Source: Cavenderia fasciculata
Taxonomy: Eukaryota > Evosea > Eumycetozoa > Acytosteliales > Cavenderiaceae
Reading direction: 5' to 3'
DNA length: 64,000 bases
NCBI RefSeq assembly: GCF_000203815.1
Contig: NW_004457695.1
Span: forward strand, 186,001 to 250,000
Positions 49,235 to 61,569 of this stretch are shown in pieces (positions within the stretch are counted from its first letter, which is position 1; each line of letters starts with the position of its first letter). Both the position numbers and the translations under genes were made by a program. The notes under the pieces were generated by a model. The model searched no databases, was not told the origin of the DNA, and worked only from the letters and a program-made list of their open reading frames with translations.

Positions 49235-49455
49235 CTTCTTGTAATTCTCTCTCTATAGATATAAAAGTATATAGATAGATAGATTAACAATAAATGAAAT
49301 GAATCTGTTAATCGTTGATCGCTTTTCTCGAACTGTGGACACACCCATTTTTAAAATTTTGGGTACTTTTTTTTAAACTCTTTGCTGCAAATATAAATAT
49401 ATTTACATTCATTGTACAGTATAAATATATCTAGATAAAGAAAGAAGAGAAGAGA

Positions 49456-50382
49456 ATGGAGAGTGAAAGATTTGATGAAGTTTGTGAAAGGATAGAGTTA
49501 AAGTTAGAATCAAGATTAAATCCAAATGAGTTGATTGAAAAGGGTATTATAAAGTGTATGTAGTAAATATGGACAATTTACTAGATTCTAGTAATATACT
49601 AACTTTAGTTTGTGTGTTTGTCATGACATGTATATGTATGTTACATAGCAAGCTTATTGGTATCACCAAGTATACATGACAAACAATCAAAGATCAAGTT
49701 TCAACAAACCGGTCATAAAATCGATAGGATGTTAAATAATAGACCTGATATGAATCGATTAATTGATACCAATATAATGGTTGATTCACCAGAGAATCTA
49801 GCACCATCACTTCAATCAAGTAAAAAATCATTTACATTTAATCAAACTCAAAATAGTCTACGTGATAAGTTTGATAATATAATAATGATTCAAAATACAT
49901 CATCATCATTTGATGATGACTCTAGTTCAACAACTGGAACTGGAACCGGAAGTTTAAATAGAAGTGGAGGTATAAGTAGAAGTGGAAGTAGTTATTCTAT
50001 AAGTGGTGGAAGTCTAAGTAGAAGTGGTAGTAGTTATTCTATTAGTGGAGGAATTGGTGGAGATCTGATGATAATGTCAGAGACTTCATCATTGTTGGAA
50101 TCAAAGTTGGTGTGTCGAAGTGATAGAGAATCGCTGATCAAGAATAATATTATAAAGAGTGGTGTTGATGTTGCACCTTCGATACAGGCACTTCAAGGAT
50201 CACTCAAATTTGCACAAACTCATCATCAGCTGACTCCAAAATTAAATCAAAGACCTCCAACTCAAACTTTAATCAATAGTAATATAATTAAATCTTCATC
50301 TATAAATAATTTAAGTGATTTCACAAATAACAATAATAATAATAATAATAATAATGATCATGATGACAATAATAATGAAAAT

Positions 50383-50461
<79 letters not shown>

Positions 50462-51151
50462 TAAACAGTTTTGAAACTTGTACAGATCTGAATTCACAAA
50501 GAATAGTAAATCATCTTGACCTTCATCTTGTAAATAGACCAACCATGGAAAATTTAATTAATCAAAATATTTTAAAAGGTATGAATGCAGATGATGATGA
50601 TGATGATGATGATATGAATAGGATGATGTACTTATTTCATTCATTCATTTATTTATTTAGAATCAACCAATGAATCATCACCATCAATTCAATATAAAAA
50701 GAATAGATTACAATTTGAACAAAGAAGGAAACAACTTGGATCAATGGTTGAAAGTCGACCTAGTAAAGCATCGCTTTTAAATAATAATATTTTACATCCT
50801 GATCATTTGGGCAGCACTGATAACAATGCCAACAACAACGATGATGGCAATATTAGTGATGATGACGATGGTGATGATAATAATAATGATGATGATGGTA
50901 ATCAAACTATATATAAACTACACCGTCACCAACAAGAGTTAACTTTGAAATTAAATAATCGACCGAATATCAATCATTTAATAGATCATAATATTTTAAC
51001 GCCATCCATTGACAGAAACATTGACAATAATAATAATAATATTCATGAAAATGATAAAGAAGAAGAAGAGGAAGAAGAAGAAGAAATGGATCAATATATT
51101 CAAGATCATCCATTAAATTCTATTCCAACAAACTCGAATAATAATCATTAA
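49456..51151 (+). CDS. RPEL-repeat protein, probable G-actin binder
   Basis: Exons 49456-49555, 49649-50578 and 50661-51151 give 506 aa. Seven RPEL-type motifs are visible, spaced through the chain: NPNELIEKGIIK (~22-33), RPDMNRLIDTNIM (~65), RSDRESLIKNNIIK, RPPTQTLINSNIIK, RPTMENLINQNILK, RPSKASLLNNNILH and RPNINHLIDHNIL. Between them lie Ser/Gly, Asn and Asp/Glu runs. In MRTF and PHACTR proteins each such motif binds one G-actin. Here no SAP, leucine zipper or PP1-binding domain is seen, so the protein looks like a pure actin-binding array. Several motifs are preceded by a conserved-looking spacer (PSIQ/PSLQ-x10-F), suggesting an internal duplication of a longer unit of ~50-60 residues. A function in actin buffering or signalling is inferred. 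Confidence 0.85.
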
Positions 51152-51825
51152 CATTCATGTTTCAATTCACCGATTAACCAATTTAAAAATGTACAGCTAA
51201 TATATAACCTTTTATTATCTATTTATTTATTTATTTATTTATTTAAAAGTTGAATAAACAATATACGACAATGATTATTCAAAAGTAGAGTAAATTATAA
51301 TATTGACCTGGTTAGTCTACATTATTATTATTATTTTATAACAAATTTTATAAAAATAATTAAAAAATCGGACTGAGTGTACTCACTGACACACTTTAAT
51401 TCAACTAAAATGAGGGGTGCCGAGTAGAGTGAGAGAAGAATCATCCACAAGTTTTATTTTATTGGGGGTTTCAGACATCAAGAGAAAAAGGATAAAAAAA
51501 AAACTAACAATAGATCAAAGGTTGGTGGAATGTAACTCTGTACTAGTACTAGTACCTGCGACACAGTAAATTTTAATCATTTAAATATAAAAAGTTGAAA
51601 GAGTAGCAATCAACAACACAAGCAAAGTAGTTAGTTATTCATTTTTAAAAAAAGTGTCATACTCATTCACACACGCATTAGTCCAAGTTTACAAAGTCAT
51701 TTCATTCTATTTATATCTTTTATCTTTATTCAACAAATAACATTGTACATATATATATATAATATAAAAGTCAGAACAGTAAATAATAACAACTCTAAAA
51801 GGTTGTTTTAGAGAACAAACAAACT
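51152..51825. other. Intergenic region, TMEM63 promoter side
   Basis: A/T-rich, with TTTA runs at 51218-51245, a 16-bp palindrome at 51540-51555 (GTACTAGTACTAGTAC), a TATATA tract near 51750 and no gene. The palindrome lies 271 bases upstream of the TMEM63 start codon. Confidence 0.6.
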
Positions 51826-54408
51826 ATGTCAACAAATGATACATCATCAACATCATCAACATCGTCAGATGATAGTGCAAACTTAACATCAGGATGGAAA
51901 GGATTTGCTAGTAATCTCTTTACCAATGCTATAATAGGAACAGTCATCTTGGTGTTGTTTTATTTCTTGCGTATCTTTTATAGAAACTTTTATAATGCTC
52001 GTATCATCAAGAGTAATGGTGCGACGAGTCAACTTGTCATCAATCCGATCGAATGGATTAAATACACATTTGCATTCCCTTTGGAATCAATCTTTGAATC
52101 TAGAGGAATCGATGCCTACATGCATCTACGATTCCTTGTACTCTGTATACAACTCACATCGATATTCCTAGTGTTTGGTGTAGGAATCCTATTGCCAATC
52201 AATTACACTGCCCACAATGGTGACCTTACAACACACAATGTAACACTAAATGATTTGGATTCAGTCTCTATTGCTTCCATCCCCGAAGGTTCTAATAGAC
52301 TGTGGGCTCATACCATCTCTATACCATTCTTTACTATTATTGCTTGTATATTATTTAAAAGAACTTATGCAGTTGTATGTAAACTAAAGATAACCTAGTA
52401 ATATAAAGTAAACTAATCTTTATTTATTTTTATTTTAGTATTTAGAAAAAAGAATTAGATGGATGTCAAAACATCATGAAAGAAATTATACAGTATTGGT
52501 TAGAGAAATGAGTAAATCGATAAAGACTGCAGATGATATGCGTAGTTTTTTCCAAAGTTTCTTTTCTCCCAAAGAGATTGTTTCCTGTCACATGGTATAC
52601 AAGGAGCCAGAGTTGAGAAAGCTTTGGAACCAACACAGAGACACTCAACGCAAGTTGGATCGTGTCCTTTCAGAGATGGAAATCAAAGGGTCAAAACCTG
52701 TACGTGCCAAGGGATGGGTACCGGCAACTCTTGGTGGCGACTTTGAAGACTCTAGAGAATACTATGAGAAAAAGCTGTTGGATATTGATTTCCGATTAAA
52801 ACAGGCTCAACGAGACGCCTGTCAACCCTCTGGTAATCCTTCGTCATCCTCTATCATCAACAGCCAAGATAAGCTCGATAGTGCATCGGCCATGGAAAAT
52901 GATCAATGGAGAATCACAAACATCACCCCCTCAAATCTCATGAAATGGGCAAACAAAACTTCTTCCTCTGGTTTTATCACTTTTAATCGTATGGCCTATG
53001 CCTCTGAAAGTGCTAGTAGTATTTATTCAAAAAATACTAATAAATTTATTGTTACTCCTGCTCCTGAACTTGTAAGTAAAATATAAAGTAAATAACAACC
53101 TTCAATATTAACTATTATTATTATTATTCTTTTGTTTTTTTTTTTTAGAAAAATATAAAATGGAAAAATTTATCAGTACCAAAAAGAGAAAGAACAGCAA
53201 GAAGAGTGATTGTATCATTTATATTCTTTGTATTGTTTTGTTTCTATACTATTCCAGTTACTGCTATCAGTGCTATTTCTAAATTAGAGAATCTTGCCAA
53301 GGTGCCAGTGTTGGCATGGTTGGTGAGTGCAGTCGAGTTGAATGACTATTTACAAGGTTTGGTCGAAGGTTATCTTCCATCGTTGGCTTTGGTTGCCTTT
53401 ATGGGTCTATTGCCACTCATTATCCGTCTCTTGGTCATCATCAACAAGGAGCATTCAAAGACTATGCTCTATCACAAAATATTTACCACTTATTGGGCAT
53501 TCCTTGTGGTCAATGTCTTTTTGATCGTCACTATCTCTGGTTCAGTCATGTCGGTGCTTTTTAGAGTGTTGGAGAATCTTACACTCAAAGAGATTATCAC
53601 TCTGTTTGGTAGTTCACTTCCCACTCAATCCTCATTCTTTATCAACTATATTCTTGTACAGTCTCTCACCTCTGTACCATTTGATATTGTTAGACCTATC
53701 GAACTCTTCATTGGTATCATTAGAGCTGCTCGTGAATCTTCACCAGGTGAAAAGATTAAAGCTCTTTCTCGTGATGATCCAACTGCTCTTACAAGTATTA
53801 AAGTAAGATAAAAAAAAAAAAAACAAAAAAAAAAAGAAAAATATTGATAGATAGAAAGATATTAACATCACCTCTTTTTTTTTCTATAGTATGCAAGAGA
53901 ATTACTTATTTTAGTTATTACATTGTCATATAGTACATTGTCACCATTTATTTTACCATTTGGATTAATGTATTTTTTGATTGATTATTTTGTATCAAAA
54001 TACAATCATATCTATTCATTCTGTCCAAAGTATCAATCGGGTGGTACCATCTTTCCACTCGTTTTTAATCGTCTTTGCATTGGTTTGGTCATCTATCAAA
54101 TGACAGCAATTGGTATCTTTATCCTCAAAGCATTCATTCCAGGTATTGTGATTAGTTTCCCTCTTCCATTTATCACTCTGTTCTATTGGTGGAGAAATGT
54201 CGATCACTTTAAACGTCCTTCTAGTGTTCTTCCTTTAAATATTTGTCCTGAAGAAGATTTTGTTGGTACCGATTTTATTGTAAGTTATATAAAACCAATA
54301 TATATAGATTTATATAAAGTACTAATATTAACTCTACTCCTCCTTTTCTAGAAATCATATGAAGATCCAGTACTAAGTGTAAATGATTTGGAATTATCAA
54401 GAGTTTAA
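51826..54408 (+). CDS. TMEM63/OSCA (DUF221, CSC1-like) mechanosensitive cation channel
   Basis: Predicted multi-pass channel of the OSCA/TMEM63 group, which opens on osmotic or mechanical stress in plants and animals. Exons 51826-52374, 52439-53071, 53149-53802, 53890-54279 and 54352-54408 (2283 nt, 760 aa, normal for the family). The order is an N-terminal span (IIGTVILVLFYFLRIF), the family's ESRGIDAYMHLRFL block, two more spans, and a cytosolic domain of ~230 residues (RNYTVLVREM, then GFITFNRMAYASES). The C-terminal channel core (7TM) has the typical TIFPLVFNRLCIGLVIYQMT. The start is the first ATG after a T-rich 5' region. The last exon is short and ends in a small acidic tail. Confidence 0.94.
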
Positions 54409-54445
54409 AAAAAATAAATTTAAAAGATTATAGGAATATTTACAT

Positions 54446-54477
<32 letters not shown>

Positions 54478-54874
54478 CCAGAATACTTTTTGACGGACAA
54501 TGGCCATCTTGATTTCGTGGATGAGAGTGACAATGAAACGTTGATCAAAAGGGAACGCCTCACAATCAGTCTCATCCACGCAAAAAAGATACCACCCTGG
54601 TTGTGCTCACAGGTTAACCCCACAACTGATAGGAAAAGGTGTTGACAGTAAATATACTTACAAAGTATTAATGTAACTGAAATTGAATTAATATATGGTT
54701 TTCTCTTAGCTAATTATAAATAAAGAAATAATAACAAAACAATCAGTGAGAGCTCCACCCGAGTTTATTTTAAATGATCTTCACCCAATTAAAGTGTTTT
54801 TTTTTGTTTTTTTTAACAACCATCTAACAAAAGAATTAATTTAGTTTAACCACATACATATATATATAACAACC
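54409..54874. other. Intergenic region with an orphan exon-like block
   Basis: 3' flank of the TMEM63 gene and promoter side of the glycosidase-kinase gene. Its centre (54478-54640) is markedly less A/T-rich than its edges and contains the block described at 54480-54605. The rest is A/T runs, including a (TA)n tract at 54453-54477. Confidence 0.6.
54480..54605 (-). pseudogene. Orphan exon-like fragment
   Basis: On the minus strand the block reads as one open frame with protein-like sequence (PGWYLFCVDETDCEAFPFDQ, RFIVTLIHEIKMAIVRQKVF). It has an AG at its 5' side and GTATAT at its 3' side, as an internal exon would. No partner exon fits on either side; upstream lies the glycosidase-kinase promoter and downstream the TMEM63 gene. 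The block also contains an inverted repeat (CGTGGATGAGA at 54516-54526 with TCTCATCCACG at 54570-54580). The pattern loosely recalls a MATH/TRAF-type beta-sandwich, but this is a weak impression. Most likely a relic of a lost or duplicated gene. Confidence 0.3.
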
Positions 54875-55066
54875 ATGTCGGCGTCATCATTGATCAAAGC
54901 AATAGCTATTGCTGTTATATCGATCTTTGTGTACCACAATCTCCTTCTTGGAGTACTACATAATGATAATCTATCATCATTCATTAATCATTATTTCGAG
55001 TACAATAACTTTAAATATCATTCTTCATCTCCTTCATCATCATCTCATCAAGAAATACTAGTACCA

Positions 55067-55114
<48 letters not shown>

Positions 55115-57427
55115 CTTCAAAAGAATATATACAATAATCATTTAATAGTAATCAATCAACAAGTTAAACAAGCACTATTAAATGGAAGAGCAGTGGTTGC
55201 ATTAGAGTCTACCATCATTACTCATGGTATGCCATACCCACAAAACTATGAGACTGCCAAACAAGTTGAATCTATCGTAAGAGAGAATGGAGCTGTACCA
55301 GCGACCATTGCAATCATCAATGGAAAGATTCACGTTGGTTTGGATGACTCTCAACTGTTACTCTTGTCAAAGGTTGGTAAGAGTGCAATCAAGACATCTC
55401 GTCGTGATCTTGCTATTCTCCTATCAAACACTATTTCATCAAAGAATGATCAAGGTAATATAGTCATTGGTGCTACCACTGTATCCTCTACTATTTTAAT
55501 TTCAAATCTAGTTGGTATTAAATTATTTGTATGTTTAAAGACAAGAGAGAGAGAGAGTTATAGATGAATGTTTAAACTAACATTTAACATTTAATTTGTT
55601 TTATTTTAGGTAACAGGAGGAATTGGTGGAGTACATCGTAAAGCAGAAGAGACAATGGATATATCTGCAGATTTGACAGAATTGTCAAGAAATAATGTTG
55701 CGGTAGTGTGTGCAGGTGTAAAATCAATATTGGATATTGGAAAGACGTTGGAGTATCTAGAGACAGAAGGTGTGACTGTATTGTCCTATCAATCCGATAC
55801 ATTCCCATCGTTTTTTACACCAACCAGTGCATTTAAAACACCTAATCGTGTAGAGTCGGTCGAGAGTATTGCCAAGATCATCAATGCAAACCACCAAGTT
55901 CAATTAAAGAGTGGTGTTGTTGTTGCAGTACCAAATACATACAAACTACCAGACAATGTCAATATCGACAAGGCTATTGAAGATGCTGTCAAAGAGGCTG
56001 AACAAACTGGTGTCACTGGTAAAGACATTACTCCATTCCTCCTAAAACGTGTCAATGAAATCACTAAAGGTGAATCTCTTAAAGCAAATATACACCTAAT
56101 CAAACATAATGCTAAAATTGGTTCACAAATTGCCGTCTATTTATCTCAACAAGGACAACAACAACAACAACAACAACAAAAAGGAAAATCATCATCGCAA
56201 GAAGATGAAAAATTTAAAGTAACAGTAGTTGGAGGAGCAGTTGTTGATATGATATCACATGCATTTATTGATAGTGGATTCCAATTGGGTACTAGTAACC
56301 CAGGTACTATTGCCTATCGTATGGGTGGTGTTGGAAGAAATGTGGCAGAGACAATGATCAGATTAGGTCTTTCTACATTGTTTGTTAGTTTGGTTGGCGA
56401 TGATCATCAATCCTCGATGCTTGTCAACCATTTGCAGGCACTAAACGCATCGACCAAGGCTGTTGTTCAACAAAGCAATATTCCAACAGCCACCTATAAC
56501 GCAATCATGAACAAGGGTGATTTGGTGGTTGCTATTGCCGTCATGAACATCTTTGACAGAATCACACCATCCTATATCGACAAGTTCAAGAGTGATATTG
56601 TCGCATCCGAGATGATTGTATTTGACGGTAACATTCCAATCGACACTATGATCTCTTTGGTTGATATTGCCAATCAACATTCAATGGCCACCTTTTTCGA
56701 ACCAACCAGTGTATACAAATCGACAAAGCTCATCAACACACCCATCGATATGGATCTACTTCCTTCCATCACATTTACATCTCCCAATCTTGATGAATTG
56801 GAAAGAATGTCAAGTGAAATTTGTCTTAGATGGCAATCAAAATGGAAAGGACAAGATGACAATAATAATGATAATAATAACAAAAATAATAATAATGATA
56901 ATAATGATTATAGTAATATTGGTAAAGAATCAAAGGTATTACTTTGTAATAGTATTACATCTCTACAACTTCAAATCGAACAAAAACGTCAAGATGGTGA
57001 AATTATCAACAATGGAAATCATTTACATTCGGTTGAAATGATTAGAAAGCAAGCAAATGTATTGGTCATGTCTGGTATTAAAGTGATCATTGTCAAGGCT
57101 GGTAGTGGAGGTGTATATATTGTTAGAATTAGCAAGGACAATCATGACAAGATTCTCTTTAAGCACTATGAAGCTCCAAAGCTCCAAGACAGCATGATCA
57201 TCGATTCGACAGGTGCTGGTGATTCTTTTGTTGGATGTTTTATTTGGAGTATTATCAATCAACAACAAGGTGGTAGTAATGGTCGAAAGATGACCAATCA
57301 TATTGACCAACAATTAACAGATAGTATGATTGATAAGGCTGTACATCAAGCAACTCTTTGTTCAAAATCAACCCTACAATCATCTCATCCCGTATCACCA
57401 TTAATACAACCATCTCTATTTGTTTAA
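54875..57427 (+). CDS. Pseudouridine-5'-phosphate glycosidase / PfkB-type pseudouridine kinase fusion
   Basis: Two-step pseudouridine breakdown on one chain: the kinase makes pseudouridine 5'-phosphate and the glycosidase splits it to uracil and ribose 5-phosphate. Exons 54875-55528 and 55610-57427 (2472 nt, 823 aa). A hydrophobic N-terminus (LIKAIAIAVISIFVYHNLLL) suggests a signal anchor or organelle targeting; an Asn run follows. The PsuG domain (~105-410) has VVALESTIITHGMPYPQN, IGATTVSSTI and, after the splice, TGGIGGVHRKAE. A Gln run (~425) links to the PfkB kinase (~440-800) with GGAVVDMI, RMGGVGRNVAETMIRLG and the C-terminal DSTGAGDSF holding the catalytic Asp (~756). An Asn/Asp insert interrupts the kinase near 640. 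The same fusion is known in other eukaryotes. Confidence 0.93.
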
Positions 57428-57600
57428 ATTTTAAATGACAGAAAGAAAACAATTTATTTTGGATTAATAAAATATAAAAGCTCAAAATAACTATCAAAGG
57501 GCGATCTTAATAAATAAATAAATCTCTTGTTTAAATTTTATATATCAAAACTGTTGAGAAAGTTGGCGAGTAGATGTTGGCGTGGATTAATATTAATATA

Positions 57601-60514
57601 TTAGTTTGTATTATTACTATTAGGTGTCCGTGTTGTTGGTTGTTGTTTTGATTTTTTAATAATGGGCTTGATGATTGGGTTATTATTATTATTATTAGTC
57701 GGGTTGGAGTGGTTGTTGTTTGTTGTTGAAATTAAAGGTGGTTTAGTTGAATTACCATTAGTAGTAGTAGTCGCCGCTATTGTTGTATCAATTGATTTCT
57801 TTTTCATTTTAACTATAGTTGTATTATTATTATTATTATTATTATTTACATTATTATTATTATTATTTGTTATTGTTGTATCATTTTTTTGAATAAATTC
57901 ATCAATTGTATCATTACTATTACTACGAATTAATAAAGGTGGGGTACTACCAATATTAATGGAGTCCTCCATGATTTGGAAATCTTGTATTCCCTTGATG
58001 AGCATTGATTTGAATTTACTATGTTCCTTTTTCGATCTTTTCAATTCCTCTTGGAGATCAGCAATCTTTTTAGCTTCCATCAATTGACATCTCTTTTTCC
58101 AATTATGTAATTCACTATTGAGCATATCCTTTTCACTAGATAATAATTCATGTGAAATGGTTTGATTTTCAATATCTTCTTTTGATAAACTAATTTCTTG
58201 TTGTTTTCTAAAAATAAAAATATTATATTAACTTAACAGTTGTAAATAATATTAATCTATATATCTTACTCTTCATATAATTTATGTAAACTATTAACTT
58301 GACGATTTAAAGTTTCAATCATTTCTTTTAATTTCAAATTCTCATTTTCTAAATTATATTTCTCTTGTTCTGTCATTTCACAATAATAAATAAATTTTTC
58401 TTTTTCTTTTTCAATCTTTGTTATATAATCTTTTTGAATCTAAATAATTAAAAATAAATGGTAAGTTGTTGTTGTTGTTAAAACATGATATCAATCTGCT
58501 GCCGCTGCTTTTGACTTACAAAATCAATTTTAGAATTTAATCTATTATGAATATGTTCAATTTCTTGATGATGTTTAACATCTTTTTCCTCGAGGATTGA
58601 CATTGTATCTTGAAGTTGTTTTGAATTTCTTTGGAGTATATCTTCAAAATGTGAGAGTTTCTTTTTGAGTGAATGAGTTTCCTTTTCCTCTTTGATCTTT
58701 TCGTTTTGCAATCTGATGATTTCAGAATTCTTTTCGTCTATTTGTTGGTCGAGTGATGCTTTGTTTCTCTCCAATGCACTTGCCTTTAGTGAAATACCAA
58801 TCAAATCGGTTTGCAAGTGACTTTTATCTTCTTCCAATTTCCCATTTGTCTGAAGTGCAATTTGTACTCGTCTCTCCAACTCTTTGGCACGTGTCGACGA
58901 TAATGTATATTTCTCCTTGAGCAATGAAATGACTTCATGTAAATCATCTATATTACTTAGATCTGGATCATAATAAAATTCTTCTGTCGCCCATCCAATA
59001 CCTTCAAATTCATCACCATCATCTTCATCGTTATCACTGTCTTTGTCGTCTTGATCGTCATCTTGATCACTACCACTACTACTATCGCTAGAAATAGTTG
59101 GTGATCCAGTTGGACTAGTTGATTGTATCTTGTAAGAGAATGATTGTTTGATAGGTGGTTCCTTTTTCTTTTTCTTTTTCTTTTTTGATTGTATTGATTT
59201 TCGAGTTTCACCTCCAGGGATTGGTAATTTTTTAGATGGTTTACTTGTATTCTTTTTAACCCATTCCTGGTCAAATTGAAATTGCATATCTGATTCACCT
59301 GCACCTCCCAATCTACGCCTGGAATGATGATCGTCATCACTGTCGTCAGAGTTGTCATAGGCTGATTTCCGTCTCCTACGACTTGAAAATGTCTCTGGAT
59401 TCAAAGACAATAGAGTACTAAAGAGATCCTTGTCACTGGTTTGTTTAACCAGTCCGTGTCCAACTCCCATTACCTTTTTTTGTAAATTGGTATGACTTGT
59501 TGGTGGGTATTGTACATGTTGTTGTTGTTGTTGATGATTATTATTATTATTACTAATATGACTATTGTTGACATTAACAGTCGTAGTAGTAGTAGTATTA
59601 TTACTACTGTTATTACTATTACTGTTATTATTATTACTATGATGATTAGGAGATGAAGGATTAGACTTGCTAATTAGATGTGATATTGTTTGATGTAATG
59701 TCATATTTCCACTTCCATTGGTACCATTGCTACCAGTACTACCTTCATCATCGGAACTTCTTGGAGCAGGTAAATTTGAATCATCAAATGATGATGATGT
59801 AGACATTGCCCTTGCTCTTTGATTAGTATGTGTATTGGTATTTGTGTTGTTGTTGTTTAAGTGGTTATGGTTGTTGGAAGACGACGAAGATCCAGGAAGA
59901 GAAGGAGATGTAGATGAATAAGTTGAAAATATACTATTGAGATTTGAATTACCACCACTTGTTCCAATTGGACTGGTCGATCCAGACCCAGACCCAGACC
60001 CAGATCCAGCACTAGCAGTACTACCAGTTGATAGATTGAGAGAGTTTGAACGTGGTCTAGATGATCCATTTAAACGACGCGGTGAAATGGGATTGGGTTT
60101 TACATAGTATGGGTAGATGGGTGTGATGATGGGAGGCGATGATGAAATGGGTGACCCTCCACCACTGCCACCACTACTGCCACCACCATTGCCGCCACCA
60201 CCACCATAACGTCGTGGTGTAGGAGGTGGTGATATGAGACGAGTGGGTGTGCGCACTGGTGACATGGATCGAGATCGACACGGTGAAGGAGGAGGCGATG
60301 GAGGGTTAGATATCTCTCGACTACAATTGACCGATGGGTTGTTGGGATAGAGGGACCGAGTCATTGCAAGAAACGAGTCACGAAACTCTTCAAAATCAAT
60401 CTCTTGATCTCCATACTCTGCCAACTGCTTTTGCATCATCATAATAAACTCGTCACTCACCGTCGTACCGGTAAATGACTTGATCGCTCTCTTTAAATCA
60501 TCTTTATCAAACAT
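57601..60514 (-). CDS. EF-hand-like and coiled-coil protein, possible Rab-effector-like scaffold
   Basis: Exons 58520-60514, 58270-58439 and 57601-58207 (2772 nt, 923 aa). Residues 1-55 form an EF-hand-like pair (MFDKDDLKRAIKSF, then GDQEIDFEEFRDSF) with incomplete calcium ligands. About 400 residues of Ser, Gly, Pro and Asn follow, with basic patches (RRRRKSAY, KKKKKKKKEP) and many SPxx sites. An acidic run precedes a long coiled coil (~500-790) spread over all three exons (for example YTLSSTRAKELERRVQIALQ, LDQQIDEKNSEIIRLQNEKI). The tail is Asn/Thr-rich. EF-hand plus coiled coil resembles Rab11-FIP3/4 in layout, but I see no clear Rab-binding motif, so the name is only a comparison. The ATG chosen is the first in the open frame. 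Confidence 0.82.
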
Positions 60515-61569
60515 TTTCAAATCTTCTCTATTGTTATTACTGTTACTATTGTTATTACTACTTTTTACTATGTTTGTTACTTAGTATTATTACTATATAC
60601 AAAAAAGAAGTAGTTAAACTCCTTGAAGAGTTATTTCTCATCTATCTTTTCCTCTCTCAAAACCTCTCTTTCTTGTATATCTCTATTAATCTATCTATCT
60701 ATCTGTATGTTATCTATCTATGTTATAATAATAATAATAATAATTGGTTGAGGAGGATTAAGTAATTGAAGTGATGATTGCGAGAGTAGGTAGTATGTAT
60801 TTATATGTTATAGTCGACTATAAAGTTGAGTGTTGTGTTGTGTCTTTGCAAAGCCAAGCCTGTGAACTTAAATGGATTATTTGTTGTTTATTTGTTTGGG
60901 ATTTCTTTAATGGTTTTGTCCCTCGAAAATGGTAGAAGTTTGTTTGGTTGATTTTCCAACCAGCACTTTACTTTTAGTGTAATATTTTTTCGCATTTGTT
61001 GTAATAGTTTAGTTCATTGAACTATAATGTAATTTAATGTTATTGTATTACTTACTACTCACACAACAACAACAGTAGTCTAGAGACAACTATGAATCAA
61101 CCATCTACTGAACAATAACTTAAATGGTGATATTGTAAGACGATTGAAAGGACAGCGCTAGATAGATCGGTATAGAACAAAAAGGTAGTAACCCGAGAGA
61201 GATAGAGACTACGGTCGTAGTCATCGATAATGGTGTAGGACTACTACTACTACTACGAATATTAATCGACAACAACAACAACATCAACAACAATAATACA
61301 TAGTAGGCAGTGGTATAAAAGAAGACAAAGTCTTGTGTGACAGACATCTCTCAATTAATATTTTGGCTAGCCATAATTAACAACAACCACCCAACAACAT
61401 GTTTTAATTTAAATTTTATTTTTATTTTTAAATACCTGGAACATCAGATTGCAGAATGATGATGATAAAGTTGCGTATTATTGTTTCTAAAGAGAGGAGA
61501 GAGAGAGAGAGTAGATTTTATTTGTTTGTTAATTTAGTTAATAATTAAATTAATATTATTTATATTGAA
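60515..61569. other. Divergent intergenic region
   Basis: Between the coiled-coil gene (minus) and the P-loop gene (plus). Holds ATT/TCTA runs, a 16-bp palindrome at 60808-60823, a short hairpin GACTACG/CGTAGTC at 61207-61222, an ACT-repeat patch at 61233-61257 and a GA run near 61495-61512. A small minus-strand frame at 61120-61347 has no coding signal that I trust. Confidence 0.6.
60808..60823. promoter_or_regulatory. 16-bp palindrome TTATAGTCGACTATAA
   Basis: A perfect palindrome 294 bases upstream of the coiled-coil gene's start codon. Its inner 12 bases are identical to the palindrome at 36440-36451, 24 kb away. Confidence 0.5.

Noticed and set aside
61120-61347. 75-codon minus-strand hydrophobic frame
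   Set aside because: Leu/Ser-rich translation of short repeats (ACA and ACT runs); no start context or conserved motif.
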